Part shown: in pieces, positions 11,536 through 23,059 of the stretch
Layout: the number at the start of each line of letters is the position of its first letter
Numbering within the stretch: the stretch's first letter is position 1
Assembly (NCBI GenBank): GCA_030704615.1
Contig: CM060732.1
Location: 2,790,001 to 2,854,000, forward strand
Direction: 5' to 3'
Origin: Takakia lepidozioides
Lineage: Eukaryota > Streptophyta > Takakiopsida > Takakiales > Takakiaceae
DNA: 64,000 bases
The notes under the pieces: generated by a model
Database searches by the model: none
Seen by the model: the letters and a program-made list of their open reading frames with translations, nothing else
What the model was told of the DNA's origin: nothing
Translations under genes and position numbers: made by a program

Positions 11536-12400
11536 CTGTTAACCACTCATTTTGAGTGGTAAAAGATACTAAACCACTCTGGCCCCAAAGTGATGAAGAA
11601 CCAGTGGATTAGGACAAGTGAGTGGTAAAAGACATTACGTGGCACCAGTGTTTAAGGACAGTGGTTTTAACCACTCATGTCCGGGTCCACCTGTTAGCTG
11701 ACGTATCACAGTGGTAAATTAACCACTGTGACATGTCAATGACGTGTCACTGAGGTAAACCAACCACTTATGACGTGTCACAGTGGTAAACTGACGTGTC
11801 ATAGTGGTAAAGTAATCACTTCCGTTTTGCAGTGGACACGTGTAAGCCGGTGGTCCGTGGATGATATTGGAGATTATGTCGACACGTGGCGACACTCTCA
11901 GCATGGACACGTGTCACGTGTCGTGTGTCAGTGCTACGAAATGGATGGAGTGAAAAATTCAATGACTTCCGAAACCACTTGTTGAGTGATCACAAAATGA
12001 CTCATAGAGTCATTCTATGAAAACTGAGAATATACAATATCACTCACAGCGTGGTTATGTGAGTGGATGACGTCTCTCAGCAGGTCATTGGAATGATTAT
12101 CCACAGAGTGGTATATAAGCTGTTTGAGTCATCCATGGTGTCTCTCTGAGTGGGAACTATGGATTGGAGTGATTACTAACAGAGTGGTGTGTAAGTGATT
12201 AGGAATACCACTGGACAAATTCATACCACTAATACAGTAATATATAGGTGATTACTTATACCACTATATGAGTGGTAATGTAAGCAATTGTGTGCATTTG
12301 GCTACTCCCACAGTTTTAAATTATACCACTATTACATTGATGTGCAAGTGATTATGAACATGACTAGATGAACACATACCACTAGTGTAGTGAAAGAAGT
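11526..12400. mobile_element. Non-coding element dense in ACCACT/AGTGGT
   Basis: The hexamer AGTGGT and its complement recur some tens of times in about 870 bp, often as facing pairs (AACCACTCATTTTGAGTGGT at 11539). The boundary is abrupt and cuts the Gag frame, as expected for an insertion. There is no coding potential. Subterminal motif density suggests a non-autonomous DNA transposon, but exact termini and a target duplication were not identified. Confidence 0.45.
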
Positions 12401-12727
12401 ACCATTGGGGATTCAAGCTCCACAAAATAGAATAGAATCCCAGAGAGTAAGTGCTGGAACACTGTCAACAAAATCCAGCCATGATAAAAGTCTGAGCCTA
12501 ACTTCTACACGGCGTCTCCGCATGCATGCTAGGAACACAGAACTGCTTTCCTGCCTTCTTCTCACTGCCAGCAATGTCTATGCCCGGGCGAACAAAATTC
12601 TAAGCCCTCTTCATGTTCTTCTCTGGCCAAAGACAATTCAGACCAACGACATCCTCCAACATTGTTTGCGGTGGGACCTCTTCCTCGTTAGGGTGAGGCA
12701 AGACACAATTGGCAATATAGATATCAT

Positions 12728-13200
12728 TCACCTCGTCCACAATCCACAATCCACCTTGTCCATGGATTCCTTAACCTTGGCCATGTCACTGGGTTCCTGC
12801 TTGTCTGCTAGCAAAATGCTAGGATCAAGATATCTGATGCAGAGTCCCCACAAGGAGCTCTGCCAGTAATCCTTCCCCTCACACCCCTGGTCTACTTCCC
12901 CCTTAGAGTTTAGTTGTACCTTGTGCGGCTTCAGCCCAGCAGATTTGCGGGCTTTCGCATCAGTTTCATGTTCCTTTGTGGCTAGTCTTTTTTGCTTCTT
13001 TTTGTTTGCAGCCTGCAACGCAACATCCCCTTGGTGTGTGGAATCTTGATCATCACCAGCAGAGGGGGTGAATGGAGGAGTAGCACCATTAAAAGGGGGG
13101 CCTGCCCACTGCCCACCAACGGTGTTGCATGGAGGGCCCCAAGTTTGGGCACCTCCTTGTACCCAAGCATGAATGCAAGAGGGAATAGAAATAGGAAAGC
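12728..13200 (-). CDS. Hypothetical open frame, lysine-rich, partial
   Basis: Two overlapping minus-strand frames cover this stretch. The better one (12728-13018) encodes a basic segment (NKKKQKRLATKEHETDAKAR) followed by DYWQSSLWGLCIRYLDPSIL. Just upstream, in the same frame, is a Pro/Trp-rich stretch (PPFNGATPPFTPSAGDDQ) open to about 13200, where LTR sequence begins. I do not recognise the family. It could be the tail of a transposon protein or a captured host exon truncated by the LTR. Confidence 0.3.
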
Positions 13201-13203
13201 ATC

Positions 13204-13445
13204 CCCATGATACACTAGGTGTAGGTCATAACTGATTGTTCTGAGCGGGCTGAGTACTTAGAGATTTCTAACTCTTCTACCTTAGAGTTCCCACCCCGGA
13301 TAGATAAGGGACGGGTGAGTAAAAGCCGCTCAACATTTGGCGACCATACTAGGGAACTGATTCAAGAACAACCAGATATGACATGCATCTGGTGGGATCA
13401 TCGAGGATGGAGAATAAAAGAATTTGATGTGAATCAAATTTCCTG
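13204..13445 (+). mobile_element. LTR 3' end with primer-binding-type leader (fragment)
   Basis: The plus strand here is the reverse complement of 43020-43260 in the large element: the end of an LTR (...ACA at 13335), then TTTGGCGACCATACTAGGGA (PBS region 13338-13357) and about 90 bp of leader. It is a 5'-LTR/internal junction of the same retrotransposon family in the opposite orientation to the complete copy. Everything downstream is missing. Confidence 0.75.
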
Positions 13446-13679
13446 TGAAACTGAGGAAGAAAGATTTAATTTAATTGAATTTAAATTCATTTAAAGCCAA
13501 TAAATAGGTTTGCACTGCCTTTCATTGGGGGTTTCTGGCACGTGAATGTATTCCGTTGGGACCTGTTGGACTATGTTTCACGTGCTCACGGTTTTTTTTT
13601 TCATTCTGTTTTTGAATGGGGCGTGTAATGTAGCCATATGTGCGTGCCAAATTTGGGAGCGCTATCCATGCCTCTGCAC

Positions 13680-14230
13680 AAATCATGCATACATCCTTGC
13701 CTTGCTGCTAGCAGCTGACAATGACAGCCTAGATTTTTTCTAGGAAACACCCAACTCAACTTACCACACTAGTTCCTATGCTCAATTGCATCTGCTACTC
13801 TATGTAATCCAACAGGCATTCATTTTTTTGCCTTGATTGTCCCACCATTAACTGGGGTCAGAAAAGTATTCATTCCACAGCTTCTCCTCGTCTCTGTTAC
13901 CTGTTTCTGATACTTCTAGAGCTTCTCCTCGTCTTTGTTATTTGTTTTGCGATACTTTCTTGTTGTCACATTGGCAGTAACATGTCAAAATCACTCCAAA
14001 ACCACCATAGATCCACCAACGAGCTAACTTGCTAACATGAAAACTTAGGGACAACTCTGATAACTGGGAAAACAGGCTGAAATGTGTTGAAGAAGGTGCC
14101 TTCGTTAGCGGTGCCTGGTTCTATCAATTGTGTGTAATCTTGTGTTTGAAATCCAACACTCTTGGATGAATCTGGACCTCTATCCCTAGTCCTTCAGCTA
14201 TCCCTACCTGTGTACAAATCACTCTTGAGC
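13680..14230 (-). pseudogene. OSB-like fragment, copy b
   Basis: Read on the minus strand, 14190-14140 gives IHPRVLDFKHKIT (PDF-type motif). 13925-13840 gives NRDEEKLWNEYFSDP followed by a stop and WWDNQG. That is the LWxxYFxxPxxWWDNR signature of OSB proteins with TAA where a CAA codon is expected. The same stop is present in the copy near 18.66 kb, so those two derive from one already-broken ancestor. The tail (13680-13745) repeats the block also found at 18500 and 19080. Confidence 0.55.
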
Positions 14231-14503
14231 GTGCTACTTGTGTCAATGAGCTTCACGTGGTTATTGACGCTTTGATTTAATACTTGATGGTCCGGAACTT
14301 TATTTATAAATATTAAAGCACGAAAAGAAACAAATATACAAATCTAAAATGAATGCTCATTCCGACGAGTTCTACCAGAAACGGGGATATAGGGAACCTG
14401 CTGAGCAAGCAAAGTATGCACCTGGAGTAACAACACTATGTATTGAATCTATAGAACCGGACAGGCCCGATTCAACAGTAGTCTTGTTTGCAAGCTCAGT
14501 ACA

Positions 14504-14977
14504 TTACAATTTCCGTAAACGAGAACTAGTTGTACCACATTCAAAAAAGATCCGTACTACATCTACCATTTCCAACACATGCGGCTTGATCATTGCCTTC
14601 CAGATCGATTGAGCTCTGTTGAAGTCCATGCCGCTATTTTTAAACGGAACGACCCAAGATGTTGCAGGGTAAAACTGACTAGACTTCAACATGTTGAACA
14701 GAACACGAGGAAGGCCAGTACCAAGTTGCCTTCCCATTTTGTGCTTCCACCACATTTGTGCCCGTTCCAGTAGATTTTGATGTGTCAGACACACTCGGTT
14801 TTTAATTGCGCCATAGGGTTTAAGGGAGGCCAGGAAGGACACGGAATCATGTAAGAGACAGACCAAAGGCCATAGATAGCCATTGCACTCCATCTCTCTC
14901 ACTCGCTGCAGAACGCGAAGCTCCCCCATCGCCCCCTTCATTCCTAACTTGGCCAATATCCTTATAATGAGAAGCAA
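14504..14977 (-). CDS. Hypothetical protein, 157 codons
   Basis: A single open frame with balanced composition, including MKGAMGELRVLQRVREMECN, LLHDSVSFLASLKPYGAIK and ERAQMWWKHKMGRQL. I recognise no domain, signal peptide or clear membrane span. It may be an exon or a pseudogene remnant. An AT-rich stretch lies directly upstream (plus-strand 14995-15050). Confidence 0.3.
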   Translation of the reverse strand: MLLIIRILAKLGMKGAMGELRVLQRVREMECNGYLWPLVCLLHDSVSFLASLKPYGAIKNRVCLTHQNLLERAQMWWKHKMGRQLGTGLPRVLFNMLKSSQFYPATSWVVPFKNSGMDFNRAQSIWKAMIKPHVLEMVDVVRIFFECGTTSSRLRKL

Positions 14978-16600
14978 AAAGATATCAGCGAGATGTGTTT
15001 TATTTTATTTTTTATTTTTTCTGAGTTTTTATTTATTTTTAAATTCATGGTGAGCTTGGCAAAATGTGGGTACTTATCAGAGGGGCGGCGGTGGTTCACA
15101 CTTCACACACGATCGGAATGGTCCGTGACAATCACACCAAGATTACATGATATACCGTAGTGGGATAGTCGGTTAGGCACTTGCCTGCCTAATAATTATT
15201 TTTGGGGCCATTTGGCAGTTAGGCACTTTTGAGAAAAGTTTCTAAATTAGGCATCTTGAATGTGTAATTTTTTCAACTTAGGCAACTAAAAATAATGATC
15301 ACAAAATGAAAGCACAAAAATATGAAAATACAGCCACTGCCATGGATGAAAATTGAAAACTGAGTCCATGGATGACGTTTTAAATGAAAACTCAGCCGCT
15401 GTCATGGATGAAAATTAAAACTGAGTCCATGGATGATGTTTTAAATGAATATCATTTTAATGGATATCATTTTTAGAGTTGTTTTATATTTTATATTTTT
15501 TTCTAATTTAATTTCAAGTTTTTATACGCCTCTCATTATTGAATAATTGGGTCTTTAAGTCCTTAAGTCTCACGTGGGCACGAACATCGGGTCGCCCCCG
15601 ACTTCACCCATGACCACCCGGTGGGTCTGCTCGCGGTCCGGGTCTGCCTGCGTCCAACGGCGGGTCTGATCGCGGGTCCGGGTCTGCTCATGTCCAATGT
15701 AGGGTCTGCTCGCCGCAGACCGCCCCGCCCTCAAGACTTAGAAACTTTAGAAACTTTTTTGGGGAACTTGCTTGTAAGAGAAAATTATTTATGCACATGC
15801 AATGCCAACCGGAATTGAAGCCGAACCTCATGGATACCATCCGAAGCACCAACCACCACACTATCTGTCGTTTGCTACTACACCAATAGTTTTTTTTATT
15901 GCTTATACTAGAAAACTAGGGCTTCGCGTTGCTCCGCACTACTAGCAACGAATTCTGAGAACTGGGTTCAATTTTTCACAAAAAGGGGTGGGTCATCCCC
16001 ATGTGTTACATACATACACCCCATATTTCATTGTTTTCGGAAGAAGAACGGCGGAGTGTTGCCGATGCTATCTTATTAATTTTGTTAACCTCTTTGGTAA
16101 AGATACAGGTAAATTCCACCTCCCCAATTTCATGCAAAGGGCAAATTTTTGCCATATGGGAATGAGAGTTGACTCCCAAATCATATTGGTGCCCAAGAAT
16201 CTGAATATGCAAGGCATTCTGGCAACAAAAATCTAGAATCTAGATTTATATAGGTCCATCTTGGTCAAAGCTTTTGTTTTGGGTAACTTAGAGGCCATGT
16301 GGAAAAACCACATTTTGATTTGTTTTATAATCTACGGATGGCAAACCACCACCTAAATTTGACATGACAGAGGTTTTTTGGTAATCCCCCACTCTCTTCT
16401 CGAAAAAGTTGGTCTTACCTCTGCACACAACCAATAAACACAAACTGCTCAATCCGATCTACATGTTCTTAGTTTCAATTCCATGGAAACCCAGACATGC
16501 ATGAGTCCAAGAATAGTCTGATTTCCCTGGCCCTCAATTCTCACAATTGATTAATTGCACCAATATTTATTCTCAAAATAGACTATAAATGACTAGGCTA
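14978..16600. other. Intergenic; short duplicated blocks
   Basis: 15330-15450 contains a tandem pair of about 75-80 bp built around ACTGAGTCCATGGATGA and GTTTTAAATGAA. 15600-15720 has a GC-rich GGGTCTGCTCGC repeat. 15913-15965 carries AACTAGGGCTTCGCGTTGCT, a block that recurs at 19970 and 24730 next to OSB-like copies. No gene is supported. Confidence 0.4.
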
Positions 16601-16603
16601 TTG

Positions 16604-17818
16604 GAAACATCAGACGGTCAGCAACAAAGTCGATGTACTGACTCATGAGGTTTTTGTTCGTGCCAACCAAGTCACAGGAGAGAGCTTGAGTTATAAACTC
16701 CCTCTCCATGTTCACAGCATTACATACAATCTCTCGCACCATGTCTTCAGTTAGCCTGTGGTTCAGCAAGCTGCATGATAGACAAGAACAACATAGTAGT
16801 CAATGCCAAAACCCAGACTACTGGACCACTTGAAAAAGTCACTTGACCTCATGATCAAGGTCACATATAGAACCAAGATGTGTTGGAATCATTATAAAGA
16901 GCTAACATACCCAGGGAATTTGAAGAAACACAAGAGAGACAGATACTAGAGAAAGACAAATCTGAAAGCCAAAACCTAGCCATCTGTCATGGCTTGAAAT
17001 TCTCCAACCATGTTACCAACATGAAGCAAGCTTACGTGTAAAGCAAACAGGCAAAGTCGCAGTGGAGACCCTCATCTATTGAGATGAGCTCATTGGAGAA
17101 AGTGAGGCCAGGCATTAGTCCCCTTCTCTTCAACCAGAAAATTGCACAAAAGCTGCCACGACAACAGCAAGTGTTAAGATCATAGGTAGATAAGCCCAGC
17201 CAGCTCAGGCACTACGAGCATACAAGATCAATTTGACACCAGTTAGAGTGAGTATGCAGATTTACCTTCGAGAGAAAATGCCCTCCACATAGGCAAATGC
17301 TAAGATCTTCTCTGCAAAACTCTCAGATTTGCACAAGGAAACAACTGTGTCAATGATAAGAAGCCCCAGCAATACATGCACAAAAATTCAGCACTTGGCC
17401 AGCCTCCATGACAGTTCAGCTGATACAGGTCCCTAGCACTAGATTTAGGTCGAGTATCTATTGAAATAAATAACAACAGACAAATGGATATGTAGTCACC
17501 TGTCAATCCACTGTAGAGCCCACTCAGCCTTTTTGGTCACACAGGGAATGGTCTCAATTGCATTGAACAACCTTGCTTTCTCATTGTGATCCTTTATATA
17601 GGACTCCAGCAAAAGGCTGTACATCTTTGTGTCACGAAACAGTGCAAATCTGATTGTCATGCGTGAAGAACACTACAATGTTGCAATACACTAAGCCATA
17701 CTTAATATTCAGACACAAAAGTACAGGTACACACCATCTGATATAGCAAAACATTGAAGTGAACATACCAGAATGGATATTCTCAATTGATATCTGAAAT
17801 CCATAAAATGCTCGGGCC
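16604..17818 (-). pseudogene. RNR2: Ribonucleotide reductase small subunit (R2), 3' half, multi-exon
   Basis: Five minus-strand exons spell the second half of eukaryotic class I R2, the diiron tyrosyl-radical subunit that helps make dNTPs. They are ARAFYGFQISIENIHS (about 17818-17772); [12 protein letters not shown] with [20 protein letters not shown] (17627-17507); SESFAEKILAFAYVEGIFS (about 17334-17278); [18 protein letters not shown] with [14 protein letters not shown] (17163-17036); and REIVCNAVNMEREFITQAL with LMSQYIDFVADRLM (about 16770-16612). Conserved [13 protein letters not shown] is intact. The N-terminal half with the first iron ligands is absent, and a PPR fragment lies where it should be. 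The C-terminal NPFDW and R1-docking tail are not found on the left. The junction after IENIHS is out of phase with the next exon. Introns are retained, so this is a truncated genomic duplicate rather than a retrocopy. Confidence 0.85.
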
Positions 17819-17913
17819 TGCACAATCAATTTATAAGAGTCAATTGGGCTGCGGCATGCATACAAATGTAGCACTTGCAATTCTGTAATGTGCTTACTGG
17901 CATGAAGCACTTC

Positions 17914-18159
17914 TTATTCAAGCAATAATTTAGAAAGTTTTAACCACCAAACACCCAAATGGTACAAACATACCCCATTGCCAAGGGCTGGGATGTGACC
18001 CCCTTCCCCCATCATTTGATCATAGGTCTCCAAGGCCTCCATACCACGCCCCTGTTGTGCATACCCTGCAAGCATCGTGTTCCACGTGATCAAAGATCGT
18101 TGAGGCATTCTGTTGATCAATTCACTTTGTTTCCTGGACAAACAGACACACAAGTTCAA
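17914..18159 (-). pseudogene. PPR repeat fragment
   Basis: About one and a half PPR repeats are readable (INRMPQRSLITWNTMLAGYA, QQGRGMEALETYDQMMGEG). No further repeats or E/DYW domain are in frame. It abuts the truncated RNR2 fragment. Confidence 0.8.
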
Positions 18160-18238
18160 TGGCGGCTGGTAGTGAAGGGGTACCTGTGATAGGCTTTGTG
18201 CTCTGACCTGGTACCCATGTCAGCAGCCCTGCATTAGA

Positions 18239-18340
18239 TGCAATCATTCCACACAAAACAAGATGTTGTGTGATATGTTCAACTTAAAGTGATACATTGT
18301 GATGCAACTCAATGTGGGCTGAGGTTGTGTGGAATTGTTG
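18239..18340. repeat. Short inverted-repeat (hairpin) element
   Basis: GCAATCATTCCACACAA near 18239 and TTGTGTGGAATTGTTG near 18325-18340 are inverted copies around a non-coding centre. The layout is that of a small MITE. No target duplication is certain. Confidence 0.35.
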
Positions 18341-18439
18341 ATAGTACGTTGTTTCCACTGCAACCTTAATGTGGATTGCAGGCAGTAGTGTTGAGATCTC
18401 CTATGGGTGTAGTTTGCATCTAAGATGGGCAAGCTTGTT

Positions 18440-20015
18440 GGTAAACAGGTTCATGACTCTAGCTATCCATGCCTCTGCACAAATCATGCATTCATCATTG
18501 CCTTCTTTATCCCTGCTCCTGCTAGCAGCTGACAATGACAGCCTAGATTTGTTCTAGGAAACACCCAACTCAACTTATCACACTAGTTCCTATGCTCAAC
18601 TGCATCTGCTACTCTCTGTAATCCAACAGGCATTTACCTTTTTGCCTCGATTGTCCCACCATTAACAGGGGTCAGAAAAGTATTCATTCCACAGCTTCTC
18701 CTCGTCTCTATTACCTGTTTCTGGATACTTTCCTGTTGTCACATTGGCAGTATCATGTCAGTCACTCTAAACTATCAAAGGTTCAGTCAACCAGCTAACT
18801 TGCAGAATTCAACATGAAAATTTAGGGCCGAATCTGATAAGAGGGAAAAACAGGGTGAAATGTGTTGAAGAAGGTGCCTTCATCAGCTGTGCCTGATTTT
18901 ATCAATTGTGCCGCTGCTGCTGCGGCTCCAGTTGACCATCTGTTTCTTGTACCTGTCCTTCCACAGGAAATCATAGGTAATCTGGAGCTTGAAATCTGGC
19001 CCTCTTGGATGAATATGGACCCACACTCTATCCCTGCTCTTCAGCTCTCCGCCTCTGTACAAATCATGCATACATCATTGCCTTGTTGCTAGCAGCTGAC
19101 AATGACAGCCTAGAATTGTTCCAGCAAACACCCCGACCCTACTTATCGCACTAGTTCCTATGCTGACTTGCGTCTGCTTCAACAGGCATTCACCTTTTGC
19201 TTGTCCATTGTTCCACCATTGACTGGGGTCGGAATATTTATTCCAGAGCTTCTCCTCGTCTCTGTTATGTGTTTTTCGATACTTTCCTGTTGCCACATTG
19301 GCAATAACATGTCAAAATCACTCCAAAACCACCATAGATCCACCAACGAGCTAACTTGCAGAATTCAACATGAAAATTTAGGGACGACTCTGATATCAGG
19401 GCCGAGTCTGATGAGAGGCAAAACAGGCTGAAATAGGTCGAAGAAAAGGTGCCCTCACCACATTGGGTGAAACCATTGATTGGGGTCGGAATATTCATTC
19501 CAGAACTTCTCCTCGTCTCCGTTATCTGTTTTTCGATACTTTCCTATTGCCACATTGGCAGTAACATGTCAAAATCACTCCAAAACCACCATAGATCCAC
19601 CAACGAGCTAACTTGCAGAGTTCAACATGAAAATTTAGGAACGACTTTGATATCAGGGCCGAGTTTGATGAGAGGCAAAATAGGCTGAAATAGGTCGAAG
19701 AAGAAGAAGAAGAAGGTGCCCTCACCACATTGCGTGAAACCCCCTACGCGCTCAAGGATGCCGGGTATCGTCATCCCTTCCTCGCGCTGCAATGACATTT
19801 TCGGGCAGTCCAGGCAGGTCCGACGAAAATTGACAACGACGATGACCTGTCTACGAAACATGGCGACGATGACGTGGTAACGATGACGTGGTGACAATGA
19901 CGAGGCACTATGGCACCCTATATCTGCTATACGCTAAATTAGCTTCCGACCTTTGGTTGTCGCCAGAACTAGGGCTTCGCGTTGCTCCGCACTACTAGCA
20001 ACCACTTCTGAGAAC
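18440..20015 (-). pseudogene. Cluster of tandem OSB-like fragments (copies c and d)
   Basis: Several repeats of the same gene piece lie head to tail. 19030-18900 encodes PRGPDFKLQITYDFLWKDRY, a PDF motif. 18730-18640 encodes NRDEEKLWNEYFSDP, a stop, then WWDNRGKK. 19280-19190 encodes NRDEEKLWNKYSDPSQWWNN. 19510-19470 encodes a DPNQW variant. Each is preceded by a shared block (SLNFHVEFCKLARWWIYGGF, GVILTCYCQCGNRKVS). An upstream-exon-like block (MSLQREEGMTIPGI, 19795-19755) follows on the right. OSB proteins normally carry an OB fold before one to three PDF motifs; no OB fold is visible. Stops and frame changes mean no intact gene is present. Confidence 0.55.
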
Positions 20016-21630
20016 AATCATTCTTTTGATTGAAAATATATACTATGCGAAAAACATTAGGAACAATGCAAAAGTATAACATAGGAATATGATTTTTTAT
20101 TTTATTTTTTAAAATGATCTTATGGTACTTTGGCCTAGGCGATCTTTTGTTCTTTTTGGACATCCACCTTCTGTTTGTAAAGTTTTATGGGCGTCTGCTC
20201 CCCTTCTTAAAAAATAAATAAAATAAAAAATAATGTAAGCCCCGCAAGTTTGGCCCTGTCCATTAGAAGATGGTACAGGAATTAAAGAGGGGGCTATATA
20301 GTAAGCTACACAAGGATTTGAAGAAATAACCCTTGTGTAAGGGGGTCCAAAAAAGCCTTTAGGAAGGCAACAGATTTTTAATGGAGGGTGGTTTAGGCGC
20401 CAAATTGGGGTAAGTAGAGTTCAGGTGTCAAGTGGTGGTGTGTAAAGTGGAAATAGGGTTTAAGTTCTTCGTGGAGCGCTACATTTTTCATGTTCAGTTA
20501 AAGGGCCCCCAACTCATTAAGGTCATCCTCTCCCTATGATGCCTTTTTCTCTTCCCCAACTGCTTGAAATGGGCACCGGATACTCATCTACCATTTTCTT
20601 GAACAGTGTGATAGTGTCACCTCTGTTGGCAGCCAGCAGTCTACAACATCAGCGATGATGATTGAGTGTCTTAAGCTAACAATATGGAAATAATGCCCGG
20701 GTCCTTGTATGCAGACATCAGTCTCACAAAGCAATCTTTCTGATTTTTCGAACAATGAATGGGTGTTCAACCCAGGCCCAACTCCAAACTCATGCAATCT
20801 TCATTTTTTGGTAGACTTCCAGTTTCGGTCCCCTCTTTATCGCCATGTATTTGCTCTTCCTTTTCTTTGATCCTTTGCTTCTTTGCAATATAAGCGGCCT
20901 ACTACAGGATTTTGGAACCTGTGGGGAAACCCTGCTGCTGCAAGAAAGACTCATCCCAAATTCAGAGGGGTATATTCTAGGGCATAGCAAATGAGCACCA
21001 TAGTGGATTATCTGCCAACCTGAATTCGGCACTGAGCAAGCCATTCACGAGGAATATGAGAACACCAGGATTTGAAATCTTATCTGTAAAACCAGGACCA
21101 TGTTGGCTTATCTCTCAGGCATCATTGTCATAATTGAATTTCTCCGGTCTTAGAAAGTACAGGTGAAACCCTGCAGGAGATCCTGAACTTTGTTAGTTTG
21201 ATTAGATTCATAATTGTTGAGCATATTGACAGACCCAACACTTGCGTGGGTGATAGGTAACTTTACAAACAGTTGTATGCACTGAGCAGACGTGTTAATG
21301 GTATAATAGAACATGGACACATGCAACAGCTTATGACCAGAGCATGCAATGTGCCGGTGCAATATCAAGCAAAAATGTCCATCACTGTTGAGAATCTTTG
21401 TTTGTAAAGAGGTTTCAATCATGGTATTTCTGTGATAGTATAGTTAAGGGTGTTAGTCAGTCGGCCCTAGAAGACTTTTCATGGTTACCTGGGGTAAACT
21501 TTCAAAATATGTTGTTGCAAGAATATCTACTTGGTTCAGGTTAGATCACCGATCCTACTCATGAGCTGCCATCTACCTTAGGCCTCTGCAAAACAGTGAG
21601 CTGCCTGAGCTGCATATGAGTCCATGAAGG
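20016..21630. other. Intergenic, no supported gene
   Basis: AT-rich simple sequence near 20095-20235. Small frames at 20588-20797 and 20790-21044 have no motif. 21150-21422 has a 90-codon frame of unconvincing composition. Confidence 0.4.
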
Positions 21631-21639
21631 TGGCTGTGT

Positions 21640-23058
21640 CAAGCTGACTAGAAAGAATCCCAATCTTCTGGAACTTCTAACATTGATCTGTACCTACTGC
21701 TCCTCTCTGCTCTTTCCCAGGAACAAGATGAAACAAGAATCAATTTTGTCACACTGATCTGCAGAACCCAAACATGTTGAAAATACAGCTTTTGAGGACA
21801 GTTCATGTGGGCATCCAATCCACTGTTTGAAGTAACTGGTTTCCCACAGGCAGTTACATTTCTTTTAACCATATTGTCAAAAACTTGATGTGCATCCTTC
21901 ATGCTCCCACATTTGGCATACATGTTTGCAGGGCCGTATCCAGAATGACATCTGGCACAATCCCAGCGTTGTTGATGTCAGCATGAATCTCTCTGCCCTT
22001 TTCAAGAGCTCCCAGACTGGCACACGCGTTGAGAATAGAAACAAATGTGGCATTATTGGGAGACACTCCTTCATGGAGCATTTGCTCATACAGCTTGACA
22101 GCTTTCCAGCCACAGCCATGCTGAGCATATTTTGCAATCAGATCACACTCCATGAGACCACATCTCGTTTGGCCATCTTGTTGAAAACTTGACGTGCATC
22201 CTTCACACTCCCGCATTTGGCATACATGTTAACAAGGGTGTTCTCCAAAGTGTTACCATGCATGTCAACACGTGCACTCTTTCGGCCAGGATCTGACAGA
22301 ATTCCGGCGTTCATGATGATAGCATGAACCTCCCTGCCCTTTTCCAGCACCCCCATGCTAGCACATGCATTGAGAATGCAAACGAAGGCGACCATGTTGG
22401 GTTTCAGTCCTTCCCATTGCATTTGCTCATAGATCTCCAAAAGCCTCTCTACCACAACCATGCTGACATATCCTGCAATCATCACGTTCCAAGAGACTAT
22501 ACTTCGTTTTGTCATATTGTCCAACACTTGATGTGCATCCTTCATGCTCCTGCATTTGGCATACATGTCAACAAGGGTATTTTCCAGAATGATATCTGGC
22601 ACTATTTCACTTTCGACGATGTCAGCATGGACCTCTTTGCCCTGTTCTAGAGCTCCTAGGCTGGCACATGCATTGAGACCACAAATGAACGTGACTCTGT
22701 CGGGCTTTATCCCATACCGTTGCATTTGCTTGTACATCTTGAGAGCCTCCCTGCTGCACTTGGCATATCCCCCAATCATTATAGTCCATGTCACAACAAC
22801 TCGTTCAGGCATTTTGTCAAACAGTTGGTGTGCATCCACCATGCTACCACACTTCGCATACATGTTGACAAGGGTGTTGAGCAGGTAGATGTTTGGCTTC
22901 AATCCACTTTGGAATGTGGGTGTGCACTTGCTTTCCCTCTGCTAGGCATTCCTGTTGATGCAGTCCCGCAAGACACAGACATACGCATTTGAGTCTACCA
23001 GAATGCCTCCTTGCTTCAAAATATGCAGCATCTCATTTACTTCCCTCTGCCAGGCGTC
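21640..23058 (-). pseudogene. PPR protein gene B (PLS class), frameshifted
   Basis: Reading left from about 23058, the gene opens with a region seen in seed-free-plant PPR genes (MLHILKQGGILVDSN, AYVCVLRDCINRN). The longest clean frame (22902-22138, 254 codons) follows: NTLVNMYAKCGSMVDAHQLF, VVTWTIMIGGYAK, CGLNACASLGALEQGKEVHA, and so on. It spans roughly seven repeats in P-L-S order. The array continues in two other frames (22216-21899 and 21923-21648) before dissolving. At least three frame changes and one stop near 22942 are needed. No E or DYW domain is seen at the end. Such proteins are organelle-targeted RNA-binding factors; this copy looks recently decayed because the repeats remain easy to read. 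Confidence 0.8.
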
Positions 23059-23059
23059 C

